From the NCBI GenBank assembly GCA_050949055.1, contig JBMNFA010000001.1, forward strand, positions 930,001 to 994,000: a DNA stretch of 64,000 nucleotides, in the 5' to 3' direction. Positions 15,857-24,989 of this stretch are shown here, piece after piece (position 1 is the stretch's first letter; every line of letters starts with the position of its first letter). This DNA comes from JAEZJZ01 sp050949055. GTDB lineage: Bacteria; Bacillota; UBA994; UBA5500. Made by a program: the position numbers and the translations under genes. Below the pieces are notes generated by a model. It was not told the DNA's origin, did not search any database, and saw nothing but the letters and a program-made list of their open reading frames with translations.

Positions 15857-17389
15857 CTACATTAAGGGAGCGAATAGTCGCAGGATCTCCTGGAACAGAC
15901 GCATCAGCCGATTGGTGCGACAATCCTCCAAGGTAACTTGCTGACAGTGTTGCAGTGTGTCCAGAAAATCTTCCTTTATGTCCTGCACCGCTTGGCTGTC
16001 GTGAATCCAAACCCCGCACTCAAAGGCCAGATACAGGCTGCGATAATCCAGGTTAGCGGTGCCTACGGTGGCTGTCCGGTCATCCGAAACAAAGGTCTTG
16101 GCGTGGTTGAACCCCTCGCTATACTCGTACACCTTCACGCCGGCGGCGATCAGCTCGGGATAGTAGGAACGGGTAGTCATATGCACAAACCATTTGTCCC
16201 AACGGTGGGGGGTGACGATGCGCACGTCTATGCCACTCTTGGCCGCCAGGCAGAGGGCGGATAGCATCACGTCGTCCACGATCAAATAGGGGGTATTGAT
16301 GTAAACATAGTCTTTGGCACTGTTGATGATCTGCAGGTAGACATGCTCCCCCACATTCTCGTAGTCCATGGGGCTGTCGGCATAGGGTTGAATATACCCG
16401 TCCGAAACCATCTCTTCGGCCGTCAGCTCCGGCAGATAGCACTCGAAGTTCACTTCTTCCTGCTGACACAGGCTCCACATCTTCAGAAACATCAACGAAA
16501 AACTCCAGGCTGCCTGCCCCTTAATCATGATGGCGGCGTCTTTCCAGTGGCCGGGAGTGGCTGCTGCATTGATGTACTTGTCCGAGAGATTAGCTCCACC
16601 GGTGAAGGCTACCTTGCCATCGATCACCACGATCTTTCTGTGGTCCCGGTTGTTCTGTGTGGCCGATAGCACCGGCCGGAAGGGGTTGAAGACCGCAGCT
16701 TTGATACCCAGAGCAGCCAGGCGCTGGGGATAGTCGCTGGGCAGCGAGAGAAAACACCCCACGTCGTCATACAACAGCCGCACTTCCACGCCCTGCTTAG
16801 CTTTCTCAGCCAAGACATCCAGGATGCTGTTCCACATTACCCCTTCCTGAATAATGAAGTATTCCAGGAAAATGTACCTCTCGGCTTGCAGCAGTTCTTG
16901 CAGCAGCACGGCAAGTTTCATCTCGCCTGACCTCAGGTAGGTAGCAGTGGTATGCCGATAAACTGGAAACCCGGCGTAGTTTGCCAGGTATCTTACCTGA
17001 CGCAGGTAGGGACTCTTCGTCCGATTCATCTCCAGACAGACTGCCTCATCCTGCGGCAGGAGGTGACAAGCCTTTTGGTCTATCTCGGCTTGGCGCTGCC
17101 TGAAGCGCTTAGTGGATGACTGATAGCGAAACAGGAGATAGAAGACGCCGCCCAGTACTGGGAAAAGCAAAATCTGGATAGCCCACACCAACTTGTAGGG
17201 TCGATAGTCATGCCGGCTGATGATATATAGCACTGCCAACAGGCTGATTGTGGTCAACGCTTTGTTCAGCAGGTCCGACTGCCTGCTCGACCCAACAATC
17301 ATCGCCAGCAGAATGGCAATCTGCAACAGAATCACCAGCGCCACCAGTACCCGCCGGCGAAACAAGGTTAGCACCCAAGATTTGCGCAA
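15857..17389 (-). CDS. cls: Cardiolipin synthase
   Basis: A 510-residue phospholipase-D-family synthase. Two N-terminal membrane segments are followed by two catalytic HKD motifs: HRKIVVIDGKVAFTGG and HAKTFVSDDRTATVGTANLD. It joins two phosphatidylglycerols into cardiolipin at the membrane. The most likely start is TTG at 17389: AGGAGG lies 8 nt before it, whereas the in-frame GTG at 17413 would place this binding site inside the coding sequence. It is followed by 120 bp with no clear gene. Confidence 0.9.
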   Translation of the reverse strand: MRKSWVLTLFRRRVLVALVILLQIAILLAMIVGSSRQSDLLNKALTTISLLAVLYIISRHDYRPYKLVWAIQILLFPVLGGVFYLLFRYQSSTKRFRQRQAEIDQKACHLLPQDEAVCLEMNRTKSPYLRQVRYLANYAGFPVYRHTTATYLRSGEMKLAVLLQELLQAERYIFLEYFIIQEGVMWNSILDVLAEKAKQGVEVRLLYDDVGCFLSLPSDYPQRLAALGIKAAVFNPFRPVLSATQNNRDHRKIVVIDGKVAFTGGANLSDKYINAAATPGHWKDAAIMIKGQAAWSFSLMFLKMWSLCQQEEVNFECYLPELTAEEMVSDGYIQPYADSPMDYENVGEHVYLQIINSAKDYVYINTPYLIVDDVMLSALCLAAKSGIDVRIVTPHRWDKWFVHMTTRSYYPELIAAGVKVYEYSEGFNHAKTFVSDDRTATVGTANLDYRSLYLAFECGVWIHDSQAVQDIKEDFLDTLQHCQQVTLEDCRTNRLMRLFQEILRLFAPLM

Positions 17390-17455
17390 CGCCCGCTCCT
17401 CCTTTCTGAACACTCTATCAGGTATTACGCAATCTGCTCCCCAGACGTTTCTTCA

Positions 17456-17519
17456 GGGAGACAGGGGGACGTACAAACTGTCTCCGCGCGGAGACAGTTT
17501 GTACGTCCCCCTGTCTCCC
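17456..17519. repeat. 64-bp perfect palindrome (GGGAGACAGGGGGAC type)
   Basis: The arms 17456-17487 and 17488-17519 are perfect reverse complements, centred on CGCG. The outer GTCCCCCTGTCTCCC is repeated once more directly after it (to about 17535). It lies between cls and hppA next to the hppA terminator. Such GGGACAGGGGGAC palindromes are widespread dispersed repeats in Clostridia; no transposase is near. Confidence 0.8.
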
Positions 17520-17549
17520 GTCCCCCTGTCTCCCTCTACCAAAGAGAAA

Positions 17550-17581
17550 CCGGGCGAGTGCCTCTTGCGGCACCCGCCCGG
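17550..17581 (-). terminator. Terminator of hppA
   Basis: On the minus strand CCGGGCGGGTGCC-GCAAGA-GGCACTCGCCCGG is followed by TTTCTCTTT. The 13-bp stem has one G-U pair and lies 14 bp after the hppA stop. Confidence 0.85.
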
Positions 17582-17594
17582 CCTAGCTCGCAAT

Positions 17595-19559
17595 CTACAT
17601 GAACAGTGGAGCGAAGACCAATGCGACGATGGTCATCAGCTTGACCAGGATGTTCATGGATGGGCCGGAAGTGTCTTTATAAGGATCGCCCACGGTGTCG
17701 CCTACCACGGCTGCCGCATGGGTAGGTGTGCCCTTACCGCCATGATGTCCGGACTCGATGAACTTCTTGGCGTTATCCCAGGCACCGCCGGAGTTGGACA
17801 TCTGAATGGCCACCAGCACGCCGGTAACTAATGCCCCGGCCAGTAGGCCACCCAAAGCCTCTTTGCCCAACAGCAGGCCGGTAGCCAACGGTGCAACCAC
17901 TGCCAGCAATCCGGGCACGATCATCTGCTTTAGCGCAGCGGTAGTGCTGATGGACACACAGCGAGCGTAGTCCGGACGGGCCTTGCCGTCCATCAGGCCA
18001 GGAATCTCACGGAACTGACGGCGAACCTCTTCGATCATCTCGAAAGCTGCCTTACCCACAGCTTCCATGGTGATAGCGCCAAACAGGAACGGCAGCATGC
18101 CGCCGACAAACAGGCCGATGATCACCTTGGCATCCAGCAAGTTGATGCCCACATCCAGGTTAGCGGCTTGGGTGTAGGCTGAGAACAAAGCCAGCGCCGT
18201 CAAAGCGGCTGAACCGATGGCGAACCCTTTGCCGATGGCGGCAGTAGTGTTACCCACGGCATCCAGTGTGTCCGTGACTTTGCGCACCTTGGGATCCAGC
18301 TCAGCCATCTCGGCGATGCCGCCGGCGTTGTCGGCAATGGGGCCGTAGGCATCAACGGCAACCACCATGCCGGTGGTAGCCAGCATACCGACGGCAGCGA
18401 TAGCGATGCCGTACAATCCGGCGAAGTTGTAGGAGACAAAGATGGCCAGCGCAATCACCAAAATCGGCAGCGCGGTGCTCTTCATACCCACGGCCAAGCC
18501 AGCGATGATGTTGGTGGCTGGTCCAGTTTTAGAAGCGTCAGCAATACCTGCCACCGGAGGCTTATCGGCGGAAGTATAGTACTCAGTGATCTGACCGATA
18601 GCAGTTCCGGCTACCAAACCAGCGATCACCGCATAGAACACACCCATGTCCATGCCCAGATATCTGACCAGGAAGTAAGCAGCTGCGACGGTCAGCAGGC
18701 TGCTGACATAAGTGCCCATATTCAGCGCCTGCTGTACGTTAGCACCCTCTTTAGCGCTGACAAAGCGGCTGCCCAAAATGGAAGCGACGATGCCTGCTGC
18801 AGCCAACAGCATCGGCAGCAAAATGCCGCTGATGTTTCCAATGACCACCATCCCGATAGACATGGCTGCGATAATCGACCCGACATAGGATTCAAACAGG
18901 TCGGCTCCCATACCAGCCACGTCTCCCACGTTGTCGCCCACGTTATCGGCAATAACGGCTGGGTTGCGGGGATCATCTTCCGGAATACCAGCTTCCACCT
19001 TACCCACCAAGTCGGCACCGACGTCGGCTGCCTTGGTGTAGATGCCGCCGCCCACACGGGCAAACAGCGCGATGGAACTGGCACCCAAAGCAAATCCATT
19101 GACGATGACCGGATCGCGGTAGAGCCAGTAAAGGACTCCGACGCCTAACAGGCCCAGACCGACTACCGACATGCCCATGACTGTACCGCCGCCAAAGGCG
19201 ATGCTCAGGGCGCGGTTCTGCCCGTGCCGGGCTGCATTGGTGGTGCGCACGTTAGCTTTGGTGGCCACGTTCATGCCGATATATCCGGCCAAAACGCTGG
19301 CGATGGCTCCGGCTATAAAAGAGATGGCTGTGCGCGGATCGATCAGGATAGCCAACGCTGCGGCCAAGGCGATGACGAATACCACCAGGATGCTGTACTC
19401 GCGCCGCAGAAAGGCCATGGCACCCTCATGGATAGCGTGAGCAATCTCCTGCATGCGCTTGTTGCCGGCATCTTGCCGAGTAATCCAACTGCCGATGAAC
19501 AGAGCGAAAACCAAGGCTACCCCCCCTGCAACCGGGGCGTACCAGATTAGGTTGTCCAT
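17595..19559 (-). CDS. hppA: Membrane-bound K+-dependent proton/sodium pyrophosphatase
   Basis: A 654-residue protein with about 16 membrane segments. The pyrophosphate site is visible as the DDPRNPAVIADNVGDNVGD region with GGGIYTKAADVGADLVGKVE before it, and a second acidic site with GDTVGDPYKDTSGPS near the C-terminus. The motif GNTTAAIGKG carries Ala where K+-independent enzymes have Lys, marking the K+-dependent class. It couples pyrophosphate hydrolysis to H+ or Na+ export; which ion cannot be settled by eye. GGAGG precedes the ATG. Its own terminator follows, so it is monocistronic. Confidence 0.95.
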   Translation of the reverse strand: MDNLIWYAPVAGGVALVFALFIGSWITRQDAGNKRMQEIAHAIHEGAMAFLRREYSILVVFVIALAAALAILIDPRTAISFIAGAIASVLAGYIGMNVATKANVRTTNAARHGQNRALSIAFGGGTVMGMSVVGLGLLGVGVLYWLYRDPVIVNGFALGASSIALFARVGGGIYTKAADVGADLVGKVEAGIPEDDPRNPAVIADNVGDNVGDVAGMGADLFESYVGSIIAAMSIGMVVIGNISGILLPMLLAAAGIVASILGSRFVSAKEGANVQQALNMGTYVSSLLTVAAAYFLVRYLGMDMGVFYAVIAGLVAGTAIGQITEYYTSADKPPVAGIADASKTGPATNIIAGLAVGMKSTALPILVIALAIFVSYNFAGLYGIAIAAVGMLATTGMVVAVDAYGPIADNAGGIAEMAELDPKVRKVTDTLDAVGNTTAAIGKGFAIGSAALTALALFSAYTQAANLDVGINLLDAKVIIGLFVGGMLPFLFGAITMEAVGKAAFEMIEEVRRQFREIPGLMDGKARPDYARCVSISTTAALKQMIVPGLLAVVAPLATGLLLGKEALGGLLAGALVTGVLVAIQMSNSGGAWDNAKKFIESGHHGGKGTPTHAAAVVGDTVGDPYKDTSGPSMNILVKLMTIVALVFAPLFM

Positions 19560-19610
19560 TCTAACTATGCCTCCTAACTAAAATGCCATCAGTCTTAGTT
19601 TAGGGAACGC

Positions 19611-19637
19611 TGGACATGCATACTTAAATGCTGTCCA
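19611..19637. promoter_or_regulatory. Dyad upstream of hppA
   Basis: TGGACATGCATACTTAAATG with CTGTCCA forms an imperfect 27-bp inverted repeat about 50 bp before the hppA start. It could be an operator or a leader hairpin; no regulator is known. Confidence 0.3.
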
Positions 19638-19648
19638 TTCCATGACAA

Positions 19649-19677
19649 AGCATACCCCAGTATTTCCAGGGTATGCT
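19649..19677 (-). terminator. Terminator of the glycolytic operon, after secG
   Basis: On the minus strand AGCATACCC-(11-nt loop)-GGGTATGCT then TTTGTC, 12 bp after the secG stop. It closes the pgk-tpiA-gpmI-eno-secG series. Confidence 0.75.
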
Positions 19678-19689
19678 AGCAGGTCACAC

Positions 19690-19923
19690 CTAGCCTTGGC
19701 GGCGTGCGAGGATCGACAATAGCAGCGTGATCACCATCCAAGCTGGCACCATGTAGGTGGTCCACTTGGCGAGCATCTCATCCATGCCCTTTTTCTTACC
19801 AAACCAGGCTTGAGAGCCACCGGCAACGCTTCCTAATCCTGCTGCCTTATCGGATTGCAGCGCGACAGTCGCAATCAACCCCAGTGCAAGCAGTAACCAG
19901 ATGATCTGTAACAGTGTAATCAC
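19690..19923 (-). CDS. secG: Preprotein translocase subunit SecG
   Basis: A 77-residue SecG with two membrane helices (about 2-21 and 53-71) and the loop LQSDKAAGLGSVAGGSQAWFGKKKG, in which GGSQAWFGKKKG is the family signature. It is the small accessory subunit of SecYEG and aids protein export. GTG start after GGAGG. It follows eno by 71 bp, the arrangement common in Firmicutes, and is the last gene before a terminator. Confidence 0.95.
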   Translation of the reverse strand: MITLLQIIWLLLALGLIATVALQSDKAAGLGSVAGGSQAWFGKKKGMDEMLAKWTTYMVPAWMVITLLLSILARRQG

Positions 19924-19994
19924 TAGTCCACCTCCCTACCCCCAAAGCTCATTATATTCTAGCACAGCGGACATGCACTGACAATAGAAGTGGG

Positions 19995-21284
19995 CTAGTG
20001 CCGTTCCAAGTTATAGAAGCAGGCTACTCCCGGGTAGCTGGCGGCAGTCCCTAGTTGCTCCTCGATGCGCAGCAACTGATTGTACTTGGCCACCCGCTCG
20101 CCCCGGGATGGAGCGCCAGTCTTGATTTGGCCGGCGTTCACCGCCACCACCAGGTCGGCGATGGTGGTATCCTCGGTTTCGCCTGACCGATGGGAGACGA
20201 CGGCGGTAAAGCCGGCCCGCTTAGCCATCTCAATCGCCTCTAGGGTCTCGGTCAGCGTGCCAATTTGATTCAACTTGATCAGCACCGAGTTGGCCGCCTT
20301 GTTTTCGATGCCGCGGGCCAAGCGCTCGGTGTTGGTGACGAAGATATCGTCGCCCACCAGTTGGACGCGATGTCCCAGTTTCTCGGTCATCAGTCGCCAA
20401 CCGTCCCAATCCTCTTCCGCCAACCCGTCCTCTATGGAAGCGATAGGGAACCGGTCGATCAAGTCCGCATAAAAATCGACCATTTCAGCGGAAGTCAGCT
20501 GCCTGCCTTCGCCTGCCAGGACATAGAATCCTTCTTGAAACAGTTCAGTAGCGGCGATGTCCAAAGCCAACGCGATATCTTCACCGGGAACATAGCCAGC
20601 CAATTCGATCGCCTGCATAATCGCCTGCAGAGCGGCCTCATTGGAAGCCAGGTTGGGGGCAAAACCGCCTTCGTCGCCTACGCCGGTAGCCAAACCTTGC
20701 CGCTGCAGCACCTTGCGCAAAGCATGGAACACTTCCGCCCCCATGCGCAGCGCTTCTCTCCAGCTGCTGGCCCCCACCGGCATGATCATGAACTCCTGGA
20801 TATCCACATTGTTATCGGCATGCTTGCCGCCGTTCAAGATGTTCATCATCGGCACTGGCAGCACCCGAGCGTTCACGCCGCCGAGATACTGATACAGCGG
20901 CACTCCGGCACTGGCGGCGGCAGCTTTGGCGATAACTAGAGACACACCCAGGGTAGCGTTGGCACCCAAACGAGACTTGTTGGGAGTGCCATCCAGATTG
21001 ATCAACATCTCGTCAATAGCCACCTGCGACCGGGCATCCATGCCCACGATCTCGTTGGCGATCAAGCTGTTCACGTTCTCCACGGCTCGCTCCACACCTT
21101 TGCCCAAATAGCGAGCTGCATCTCCATCACGCAGTTCCACCGCTTCAAATTGTCCGGTGGAGGCTCCGGAGGGCACGGCTGCCCGGGCCACGGTGCCGTC
21201 TTCCAACACTACCTCCACTTCCACGGTGGGGTTGCCTCGAGAATCCAGGATTTCGCGAGCATAGCATTCAATAATGGTAGACAC
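19995..21284 (-). CDS. eno: Enolase
   Basis: A 429-residue enolase converting 2-phosphoglycerate to phosphoenolpyruvate. Landmarks: ILDSRGNPTVEVEV, GASTGQFEAVELRDGD, MMNILNGGKHADNNVDIQEF (catalytic and Mg region), SIEDGLAEEDWDGW, GDDIFVTN and SHRSGETEDTTIADLVV. The GTG at 21284 is preferred over the TTG directly before it because it lies 8 nt after GGAG. Two repeat copies (B, C) fill the 144 bp between gpmI and eno, so the eno leader RNA carries two or more hairpins right before its ribosome binding site. Confidence 0.97.
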   Translation of the reverse strand: MSTIIECYAREILDSRGNPTVEVEVVLEDGTVARAAVPSGASTGQFEAVELRDGDAARYLGKGVERAVENVNSLIANEIVGMDARSQVAIDEMLINLDGTPNKSRLGANATLGVSLVIAKAAAASAGVPLYQYLGGVNARVLPVPMMNILNGGKHADNNVDIQEFMIMPVGASSWREALRMGAEVFHALRKVLQRQGLATGVGDEGGFAPNLASNEAALQAIMQAIELAGYVPGEDIALALDIAATELFQEGFYVLAGEGRQLTSAEMVDFYADLIDRFPIASIEDGLAEEDWDGWRLMTEKLGHRVQLVGDDIFVTNTERLARGIENKAANSVLIKLNQIGTLTETLEAIEMAKRAGFTAVVSHRSGETEDTTIADLVVAVNAGQIKTGAPSRGERVAKYNQLLRIEEQLGTAASYPGVACFYNLERH

Positions 21285-21306
21285 CAAAACCTCTCCTCTC
21301 AGTTAA

Positions 21307-21372
21307 GCACATTGCTTGCAATGTGCGCGGCTAATAGAGTGATTGTTGCGCAAGCAACTATCGGCTTGTACC
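21307..21372 (+). repeat. Two-hairpin repeat, copy B
   Basis: The first hairpin here is GCACATTGCTTGCAATGTGC, different in sequence from the other copies but paired just as well. It is followed by AATAGAGTGATTGTTGC, the second stem and CGGCTTGTACC. It lies in the 5' leader of eno. Confidence 0.85.
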
Positions 21373-21377
21373 TTGTT

Positions 21378-21439
21378 CAAGTTGCACTGCAACTTGCGAA
21401 CCTAATAAAGTGATTGTTGTATAAACAGCTATCGGTCTT
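21378..21439 (+). repeat. Two-hairpin repeat, copy C, overlapping the gpmI stop
   Basis: The first hairpin is CAAGTTGCACTGCAACTTG. The second stem is degraded (GTTGTATAAACAGC). The terminal CTATCGGTCTT encodes the last codons and stop of gpmI on the minus strand. It is the most diverged of the five copies and is in tandem with copy B. Confidence 0.75.
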
Positions 21440-22943
21440 CGTCGAATACGATTAAGGATTGGCCGGTCATCGCCGACGGCTGCTGCAGGTGCATCAACTG
21501 TAGCACCGTTGGCGCGATGTCGGCAAGGATTCCTTGCGGACGCAATTTCCACTCTCCGGGCGCAACCAACAAGCAGGGCACCGGGTTGGCTGTATGAGCG
21601 GTGTGCGGCTCACCGGTGACCAAATCGACCATCTGCTCGGCGTTGCCATGATCAGCCGTCACTAGCATGGCACCAGCCAGCTGCCTTAGCGCCTGCTCCA
21701 ACTGTCCCACACAGGCATCCACCGTTTCCACCGCACGGATGGCGGCGTCCAACACTCCGGTGTGCCCCACCATATCCAGATTGGCGAAGTTGACCACCAC
21801 CAGGTCATAGTCAGGCAGCCGCGGTAGCAGCTGCTCCACGATTCGGCCAGCGCTCATTTCTGGACAGAGATCGTAGGTAGCCACCTTGGGCGAGGGGATC
21901 AAGACGCGCTCCTCGCCGGGGAATGGCTCCTCCCGGCCACCGTTAAGGAAAAAGGTGACATGGGCATACTTCTCCGTCTCGGCCACCCGCAGCTGCCTTT
22001 TTCCAGCTTGGCTCACCACTTCCCCCAGCGTCAAATGTAAATCCTGGGCGGGAATGGCATACGGCAAGGGGTAGCCTGCTTCGTATTGCATCATGCCGGC
22101 CAAATGGGGAGCCGGCAGCTCGGCTCTCGGAAATCCAGCGAATTCAGGGTCGTGCAGGGCGTGCATCAGTTCCCTAGCCCGGTCCGCCCGGAAATTCCAC
22201 ATGAACACACCGTCCTGCGGCTTGATCATACCCTGGGGACAGATCACCGTCGGTGGCACAAACTCGTCGGTATGGCCAGCAGCGTAGGATTGGCGCACCG
22301 CTTCGGAGGCGGTGGCTGCCCTTTGACCCTGCCCGTGCACCAGTGCCTGGTAAGCAGCTTGCACCCGCTCCCAGCGCCGGTCGCGATCCATAGCATAGAA
22401 CCTGCCCATCACCGTGGCGATGGTGCCCACGCCCAACCGTTCCATTTCGGCCTCCAACGCCGAGATATACTCCAAGGCGCTCTGGGGCGGGACATCCCGC
22501 CCATCCAGGAATATATGTAAGTAAACCTGCTGCAACCCCCGCTGGCGCGCCAAGCGCAGCAAGGCATAAACATGCTCAATATGGCTATGGACGCCCCCGT
22601 CCGATAGCAAACCCAGCAGATGCAGCGAGTTTCCCTCAGCCTGCTGCATCACCGCCGACAACACTTCACTTTTGCAGAAGCTGTTATCGGCGATAGCTCG
22701 ATTGATCCGCACCAGCGGCTGATAGACAATTCGCCCGGCACCGATGTTCAGATGCCCGACATTGGAGTCGCCCATCTGCCCAGGCATCAGGCCCACGGCC
22801 TCTCCGGAACACTGTAACTGGCAATGGGGATGTTGTCTGAACAAGCGGTCCAGATGGGGAGTCTTGGCCAAACGGACGGCATTCCCAGGCTGGGCATCCC
22901 GCAGGGCCCAGCCGTCCAAAATGCATAGCAGTACTGGCTTCAT
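21429..22943 (-). CDS. gpmI: 2,3-bisphosphoglycerate-independent phosphoglycerate mutase
   Basis: A 504-residue alkaline-phosphatase-superfamily mutase that interconverts 3- and 2-phosphoglycerate. The catalytic serine lies in MGDSNVGHLNIGAGR (about 58-71); metal ligands lie in LDGRDVPP, NFANLDMVGHTG and TADHGNAEQM. Its ATG overlaps the tpiA stop by 4 nt, so it is translationally coupled. The last few codons (DEDR-stop) coincide with the edge of repeat copy C, which suggests that the repeat insertion set the present C-terminus. Confidence 0.96.
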   Translation of the reverse strand: MKPVLLCILDGWALRDAQPGNAVRLAKTPHLDRLFRQHPHCQLQCSGEAVGLMPGQMGDSNVGHLNIGAGRIVYQPLVRINRAIADNSFCKSEVLSAVMQQAEGNSLHLLGLLSDGGVHSHIEHVYALLRLARQRGLQQVYLHIFLDGRDVPPQSALEYISALEAEMERLGVGTIATVMGRFYAMDRDRRWERVQAAYQALVHGQGQRAATASEAVRQSYAAGHTDEFVPPTVICPQGMIKPQDGVFMWNFRADRARELMHALHDPEFAGFPRAELPAPHLAGMMQYEAGYPLPYAIPAQDLHLTLGEVVSQAGKRQLRVAETEKYAHVTFFLNGGREEPFPGEERVLIPSPKVATYDLCPEMSAGRIVEQLLPRLPDYDLVVVNFANLDMVGHTGVLDAAIRAVETVDACVGQLEQALRQLAGAMLVTADHGNAEQMVDLVTGEPHTAHTANPVPCLLVAPGEWKLRPQGILADIAPTVLQLMHLQQPSAMTGQSLIVFDEDR

Positions 22944-23704
22944 GCTTGCTTACGGCCATAAGCCTTGGCGATGGCCATCAGCTTATCGGGGTCAAGCGAT
23001 GCCCCGCCAACCAATACTCCGTCCACTTGGCGCTGGGCAGCAAACTCGGGCATATTCTCGGGGTTGACGCTGCCGCCATACAGCACCCTCAAGCTAAACA
23101 TCTCTCCGTCCCTGAGCAGTTGCAGCTTCTGCCGGCTGTATTCCGCCACCTGCTTGGCATCCTGCGCGGTGGCCGCGCGACCCGAGCCGATAGCCCAGAG
23201 GGGCTCGTAGGCCACCACCACCTGCCCCAGCTGCTCCGGCTGCAGGTGTTTCAGGCAAGTCAACAACTGCTGTCCAATCACCCGGCTGGTCAACCCCAAG
23301 CTGCGCTCGCTCATGGTTTCCCCCACACACAGGATGGGAGTGACTTGGGCATCCACCGCCGTCAACACCTTTTCGCTGATCGTCTCGGCGGTCTCGGCAA
23401 ATAACGTGCGCCGCTCGGAATGGCCCACAATCACATACTCGCAACCCAGGGCCTGCAGCATATCGATTGACACTTCCCCCGTGTAAGCCCCTGGTGGCTT
23501 GGGGAAGAAGTTCTGGGCACCCAGTTTCACGCCGGTGCCAGCCAAACTGTTCTTCACCGCATGTAAAGCGGGAAAGGGGGGACAAATGACCACCTCTGCC
23601 GCCAGATCATCTTGCCACAGCGCCTTCAGACGGGAACAGAACCCCTCCGCCTGAGGCACCGTCATGTTCATCTTCCAGTTGGCCACCACCAAGGGTTTCG
23701 TCAT
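22940..23704 (-). CDS. tpiA: Triosephosphate isomerase
   Basis: A 254-residue TIM barrel interconverting dihydroxyacetone phosphate and glyceraldehyde 3-phosphate. Active-site residues are visible: Asn and Lys in VANWKMN (10-12), His in VGHSERR, and Glu in VVAYEPLWAIGSG; the phosphate loop GGSVNPEN is present. The ATG follows GGAGG by 9 nt and lies 13 bp after the pgk stop. The gene overlaps gpmI by 4 nt, so both belong to the glycolytic operon. Confidence 0.97.
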   Translation of the reverse strand: MTKPLVVANWKMNMTVPQAEGFCSRLKALWQDDLAAEVVICPPFPALHAVKNSLAGTGVKLGAQNFFPKPPGAYTGEVSIDMLQALGCEYVIVGHSERRTLFAETAETISEKVLTAVDAQVTPILCVGETMSERSLGLTSRVIGQQLLTCLKHLQPEQLGQVVVAYEPLWAIGSGRAATAQDAKQVAEYSRQKLQLLRDGEMFSLRVLYGGSVNPENMPEFAAQRQVDGVLVGGASLDPDKLMAIAKAYGRKQA

Positions 23705-23717
23705 GCCATCAAACCTC

Positions 23718-24905
23718 CTATACCCGGTTTGTCAGTGCCGCTACTCCCGGCAATTCCTTGCCCTCCAAGAACTCCAAACTGGCACCACCTCCGGTGGAGA
23801 TATGGGTAATTGCGTTAGCCAACCCAGCTTGCTGCAGGGCTGCCGCCGAATCTCCCCCGCCGACGATACTCTCCGCAGAAGATTTGGCCAGAGCTTGGGC
23901 CACCTCCTTGGTGCCGACGGCGAACGCCGAGTGTTCGAACACGCCCATCGGACCGTTCCACACCACTAGACCGGCCTGAGCCAACATGTCAGTGAAACGC
24001 TGAATGGTAGCCGGACCGATGTCCAACGCCATCATATCGGCGGGAATTTGTTCCACCGGCACGACGGTGCCCCGCGTGGCATCCAAACTAGCGGCGACCA
24101 CCACGTCGCTCGGCAGGACGATCTCCACCTGTCGCTCTGCAGCTTCCTTGAGCAGCTGGCTGGCCAGTTGCAGACGATCGGCTTCCACCAGCGATCTACC
24201 CATGTCCAATCCCTGGGCAGCCAAAAAGGTGTTGGCCATGCCACCGCCCACCAACAGCGCATCTACCCGCTGTAACAGGCTCTGCACCACACCAATTTTG
24301 TCCGAGACCTTAGCACCTCCCAGCACAGCCACAAATGGGCGTTTGGGATTATGCAAGGCAGCACCCAGATATTCTAGCTCCTTGGCCAGCAAGAAGCCGC
24401 CGACCGCCGGTTGCAGGTACCTGGTTACCCCCGCGGTGGAGGCATGGGCCCGATGGGCTGCACCAAAGGCATCGTTGACATAGATATCAGCCAAGGATGC
24501 CAGTTCAGCGGCCCAGGCCGCATCGTTAGCCTCTTCGCCCGGGTGAAAACGCAGGTTTTCTAACAACAAAGCCTGTCCGTCTTGCAGCTGATCCACCGCC
24601 TGTTTAGCCTCTGGCCCCACACAATCGGCGGCAAAGGCAACATCCATGTCCAACAGCTCAGACAGGCGCTGGGCCACAGGCCTCAGCGAGTATTTCTCCA
24701 CCACTTTGCCTTTGGGCCGGCCCAAATGGCTGACCATGATCAGCCTCGCTCCCTGCTCCAACAGGTAGCGAATAGTAGGCAGGCTGGCGGCAATCCTGGT
24801 GTCGTCCGCCACTCCTCCGTCAGTCGTCAAGGGGACATTGAAGTCAACCCGCAACAGCACTCGTTTACCGGCTACCGAGATATCCCTCAACCCAAGCTTC
24901 TGCAT
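23718..24905 (-). CDS. pgk: Phosphoglycerate kinase
   Basis: A 395-residue kinase transferring phosphate from 1,3-bisphosphoglycerate to ADP. Landmarks: VLLRVDFNVPL near the N-terminus, HLGRPKG, and the nucleotide-loop GGGDSAAALQQAG near the C-terminus. The ATG at 24905 lies 7 nt after GGGAGGTA; an upstream in-frame start would add 16 residues unlike the family. It is the first gene of pgk-tpiA-gpmI-eno-secG. The usual gapA and its regulator cggR are not upstream; whiA is. Confidence 0.97.
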   Translation of the reverse strand: MQKLGLRDISVAGKRVLLRVDFNVPLTTDGGVADDTRIAASLPTIRYLLEQGARLIMVSHLGRPKGKVVEKYSLRPVAQRLSELLDMDVAFAADCVGPEAKQAVDQLQDGQALLLENLRFHPGEEANDAAWAAELASLADIYVNDAFGAAHRAHASTAGVTRYLQPAVGGFLLAKELEYLGAALHNPKRPFVAVLGGAKVSDKIGVVQSLLQRVDALLVGGGMANTFLAAQGLDMGRSLVEADRLQLASQLLKEAAERQVEIVLPSDVVVAASLDATRGTVVPVEQIPADMMALDIGPATIQRFTDMLAQAGLVVWNGPMGVFEHSAFAVGTKEVAQALAKSSAESIVGGGDSAAALQQAGLANAITHISTGGGASLEFLEGKELPGVAALTNRV

Positions 24906-24959
24906 GTCACTACCTCCCTGCTCTGTCAACAATATGTAAGGATGCGTCGACAAAATAGC

Positions 24960-24989
24960 ATATAATATTCCATCAAGATTATATCACAA
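24960..24989 (-). promoter_or_regulatory. Candidate promoter of the glycolytic operon
   Basis: On the minus strand TTGTGA (24984-24989) and TTATAT (24960-24965) with an 18-nt spacer, or TATTAT with 16. The region is unusually AT-rich for this genome and lies about 55 bp before pgk. Confidence 0.45.
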
